DNA of 64,000 bases. Source: Lactobacillus kullabergensis (GTDB taxonomy: Bacteria > Bacillota > Bacilli > Lactobacillales > Lactobacillaceae). The stretch covers positions 1 to 64,000 of the forward strand of contig NZ_KQ033871.1 of assembly GCF_000967195.1 (NCBI RefSeq), given 5' to 3'. Shown here one piece after another: positions 61,521 through 64,000 of the stretch. The first letter of the stretch is position 1; each line of letters begins with the position of its first letter. The notes beneath the pieces are model-generated. The model was not told where the DNA came from and did not search any database. It saw only the letters and a program-made list of their open reading frames with translations. The position numbers and the translations under genes are program-made.

Positions 61521-63362
61521 ATGAAGCTTCCAAATTTAATCAAGTTTGAAAAAACTGGGATAGGTATTGCAACAATGGCATTAGGTTTAGTCGTAACGGT
61601 GCGAGTAAACGTAAATGTAGCTGCTGTAACAGAAACTCCTGCTGTTGTCCCAATTAGTGCGACAGGTTTGCCATCTGATGCCGGTCTTTGGACTGGCACT
61701 GATGGCAGCTGCACATGGCAATACGACGTTATTAGTAGAACTCTGCGGATTAGTGGCGCGCAAAAGAGCAGTCAATTATCCAGCACACCATTTTTAAAGC
61801 AGTTTAAATGGTCTGGCAATATTGAACATATTGTGTTTGAAACACCGGTTCAAATGGCTCCGAATTCGGCAGAAAAGTTTTCCGGTCTTGAGTATTTGGA
61901 GGATATTACAGGTCTCGACAAAGTTGATACTAGTCAAGTGACAAATATGGCTTTGCTTTTTACTAATGACAAAGCTCTAACTAAAGCTGATGTGAGTCAC
62001 TTTGATACCAGCCAAGTGACTAATATGGAACGAATGTTTGACAACACAGCCTTAACAGAAGTAGATTTGAGCAGTTTTAATACCAGCAAAGTCACAAATA
62101 TGAGCGGTATGTTTAGAAACAGCCCGATGAAACATCTTAATCTGAAAAGTTTTGCTACCAGCCAAGTGACCGATATGGCAGATATGTTTGCGGATAGCGA
62201 TGTGGCAGAGCTTGATCTGGCTAATTTTGATACCGGTAATGTCACCAACATGGCTGGTATGTTTGCTGGAATAAAAGTTCCGGAACTAAATCTGAAGCAC
62301 TTTAACACCAGTAAAGTTAATAATATGTCTGGTATGTTTTCCAGTACCCAAAATCTGTCAAGTCTTGATCTGAGTAGTTTTGCTACCAGTCAAGTGACTG
62401 ATATGGCTGAAATGTTTAGGGGTAGTAATGTTACTCACTTAAACTTGGCTAATTGGGACACCAAAAACGTTACCAGTATGAAAAATATGTTTCAAGGGTG
62501 TTCTGACTTAACTAAACTTGACTTAAGCGGCTTTAATACCGGTAATGTTACAGATATGGCGGGAATGTTTGCAAAATTTGCTCATTTGGATCAGCTAAAT
62601 TTCAGTCACTTTGATACGAGTAAAGTTAAAGATATGAAAGAAATGTTCGCATACAATCCAGCTGTTACTAGTTTGGATTTAAGCAGTTTTGATACCAGCA
62701 ACGTTACTAATATGATCTCGCTGTTTTCTGGAGACAGCTCTTTGACCAAACTCAATTTAACGGGCTGGAATACCAAGAATGTACGCTGGATGAATTCAAT
62801 GTTCAGTGGCGACAGCAGTCTAAAAGACATTGACTTGAGTCACTTTAATACTGCCAACGTTACTGATATGCTGAGGATGTTTAATGGTGCAAAAAGTCTT
62901 GAGCAGCTTGACCTGCATACTTGGGATACACGCCAGGTTACCAGGGTCAGTCAAATGTTTATGGATTGTGATAATCTTGTTTTTGTTGATTTGCGTGGCT
63001 GGCGGTTACCAAAAATGTATGATTCAACGGAAATGTTTACTAATGATCAAGAGCTCGCTGGAGTTGATTTAAGCCATTTTAATATTCATAATAGTCAGAT
63101 TTTGAAAAATGCTGGTAATCCTAAAGGATTTGCTGTCAAGCTCGGTCATTACCGCTTACGTAAGAGTTCAGGAGTAGGTCAAGGCTTTAAACATATTAAA
63201 GCTGTTGGCAAAGGGACAATTAGAAAGCCGAAAGGCAAGAAGTATACTGAAAAGCAATTGCTAAAACTGTATAACCATTCGGCTAAAAAGAGTCCTAAAG
63301 AAACTTATGTTATGTATAATGGCAAAAAGCCGCAGCCGCCTAAAGGGTTCAAACTTAAATAG
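61521..63362 (+). CDS. BspA-like leucine-rich repeat surface protein (DUF285), second copy
   Basis: 613 residues. A signal peptide runs over FEKTGIGIATMALGLVVTVRV to about residue 35. About 14 DUF285 repeats follow, then the same basic C-terminal block as the first LRR protein (NPKGFAVKLGHYRLRKSSGV through PPKGF, nearly identical over about 90 residues). The N-terminal LWTGTDGSCTWQYDV is also shared. The middle repeats differ, so the copies have diverged in the binding region and kept the ends. AAAGAGG precedes the ATG. Confidence 0.88.
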   Translation: MKLPNLIKFEKTGIGIATMALGLVVTVRVNVNVAAVTETPAVVPISATGLPSDAGLWTGTDGSCTWQYDVISRTLRISGAQKSSQLSSTPFLKQFKWSGNIEHIVFETPVQMAPNSAEKFSGLEYLEDITGLDKVDTSQVTNMALLFTNDKALTKADVSHFDTSQVTNMERMFDNTALTEVDLSSFNTSKVTNMSGMFRNSPMKHLNLKSFATSQVTDMADMFADSDVAELDLANFDTGNVTNMAGMFAGIKVPELNLKHFNTSKVNNMSGMFSSTQNLSSLDLSSFATSQVTDMAEMFRGSNVTHLNLANWDTKNVTSMKNMFQGCSDLTKLDLSGFNTGNVTDMAGMFAKFAHLDQLNFSHFDTSKVKDMKEMFAYNPAVTSLDLSSFDTSNVTNMISLFSGDSSLTKLNLTGWNTKNVRWMNSMFSGDSSLKDIDLSHFNTANVTDMLRMFNGAKSLEQLDLHTWDTRQVTRVSQMFMDCDNLVFVDLRGWRLPKMYDSTEMFTNDQELAGVDLSHFNIHNSQILKNAGNPKGFAVKLGHYRLRKSSGVGQGFKHIKAVGKGTIRKPKGKKYTEKQLLKLYNHSAKKSPKETYVMYNGKKPQPPKGFKLK

Positions 63363-63370
63363 ATAAGACA

Positions 63371-63410
63371 AAAAAGGCTAGTTCGTAATTAAAAACGAAT
63401 TAGCCTTTTT
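63371..63410. terminator. Bidirectional terminator between LRR protein 2 and SLAP-type protein 2
   Basis: AAAAAGGCTAgTTCGT pairs with ACGAAtTAGCCTTTTT between convergent genes. Confidence 0.85.
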
Positions 63411-63427
63411 CTATTAGTCTAAAAGAT

Positions 63428-64000
63428 TTAATCGCCCTGAGGAACAGACATAGTTGTCAGTTGTTCTTTAGCAGTTTTAACATACCATACAGCTTCATCA
63501 ACTTGGGCGATAGTTGCCTTATCAGATCTTATTATGGCAGAGGCATTACTTAAGGAGCTGTCATAATTATTCATTAGATCCGTATCATATTTAGCGTTTT
63601 GATCTAAATCTTTGCCCTCATTAAAAAGTTCTAGTAATTCTTGCTTGTCAGCAGTCGTTGCAATTCTTTGATCATTTTTGGCCTGCTCAATCGTATTAAG
63701 TGCTTTCAGCTTTAACCCGCTGACGTATTTAACATCGCTGACTTTGATAAAGTTATTGCCATAGTTTAATTTTTGGTTATTACTGTGGGTTACTGAATCT
63801 TGATCTGGTATCGGATTTGGTTGCTTGTCATCAATCACATTAGTATCGCTGTAATTTAGGCAGTGATAAAACAGTTCCGCCTTGTTTTTCTCAGGAATCC
63901 ACAAGTACATTAAGCCATCAACCGTCAGATTACTATGTGTCGGCTTCATGATATGCTTGCCAGTTGCCTTACCGGAAGTATCATAAAGTTCAACGCTGTT
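63428..64000 (-). CDS. C-terminal part of a second SLAP-protein-like gene, cut by the window end
   Basis: The open frame continues to the last base. The readable part (NSVELYDTSGKATGKHI, then LTVDGLMYLWIPEKNKAELFYHCL and a helical tail with TIAQVDEAVWYVKTAKEQL) matches the second half of the SLAP protein at 59819 (LYDATGKPVG, NVDGLFYIWN, LAQVDQAIWLLKTTKTQI). The ATG at 63949 is internal and is not the true start. The wall-anchoring part lies outside the window. Confidence 0.82.
   Translation of the reverse strand, partial: NSVELYDTSGKATGKHIMKPTHSNLTVDGLMYLWIPEKNKAELFYHCLNYSDTNVIDDKQPNPIPDQDSVTHSNNQKLNYGNNFIKVSDVKYVSGLKLKALNTIEQAKNDQRIATTADKQELLELFNEGKDLDQNAKYDTDLMNNYDSSLSNASAIIRSDKATIAQVDEAVWYVKTAKEQLTTMSVPQGD

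Noticed and set aside
1-64000. Insertion sequences, prophage or CRISPR array
   Set aside because: No transposase, integrase, phage structural gene or regularly spaced direct repeat was seen. The only long DNA repeats are the aroE arms and the LRR/SLAP modules.

Overview
The window looks like a chromosomal segment of a low-GC lactic acid bacterium, most likely Lactobacillus in the narrow sense (the L. delbrueckii group). The reasons are an SLAP (S-layer associated) domain protein with a second, truncated copy, DUF285 leucine-rich surface proteins, ECF vitamin transporters, the walRK-yycHIJ-htrA-rlmH block, and pervasive A/T-ending codons. No transposase, integrase, phage gene or CRISPR array is visible. 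The walR-rlmH block and a cluster of DnaA-box-like sites between htrA and rlmH suggest that the right half lies near the replication origin, although dnaA itself is not in the window.

Region by region: 1-3.5 kb, tRNA-Asn, a LysR regulator divergent from a flavinylated fumarate-reductase-type protein, and a decayed glycerol facilitator. 3.8-12.6 kb, an acyl-CoA island: crotonase, FabK-like flavin enoyl reductase, MaoC hydratase, a CoA-transferase, a LysR regulator and an alpha/beta hydrolase, followed by CoA-supply genes (a decayed coaD, a PanT-like ECF S component, coaA, and citG on the other strand). 12.7-22.6 kb, a hydroaromatic (shikimate/quinate type) island: MFS and DASS transporters, a LysR regulator, two FAD enzymes, type I dehydroquinate dehydratase, and two almost identical shikimate dehydrogenase genes in inverted orientation. 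22.7-28.3 kb, an alpha-L-fucosidase, a ParE/Phd toxin-antitoxin pair, a cytochrome b5-like protein, and a four-gene GT8/acyltransferase cluster. 28.5-33 kb, a mannose-family PTS divergent from deoC, with a GntR regulator. 33-38 kb, a PadR/HAAS/DUF4097 envelope cluster. 38-40 kb, a DUF915 hydrolase, a small P-loop kinase-like protein and two tRNA-Lys genes. 40-48 kb, walRK, yycHI, yycJ, htrA, rlmH. 48-57.7 kb, GH32 sucrase, a TPP-riboswitch-controlled ECF module, an AraC regulator, htpX-lemA, an ion permease, a HesB-like protein and an HNH protein. 57.8-64 kb, two tandem modules, each an LRR surface protein convergent with an SLAP protein; the last gene runs off the window.

Working model: the first 22 kb is an alternative-substrate and electron-sink island. 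Organic acids enter through MFS and DASS carriers. Hydroaromatic acids are oxidised, dehydrated and reduced by AroE, AroD and flavoproteins. Enoate or hydroxy acids are activated by CoA transfer, hydrated or dehydrated and reduced by the crotonase/MaoC/FabK-like set, with pantothenate uptake and kinase supplying CoA. Cre-like boxes stand before four of these transcription units, which suggests use when preferred sugar runs out. The substrates are inferred from family and context and are not proven by the sequence.
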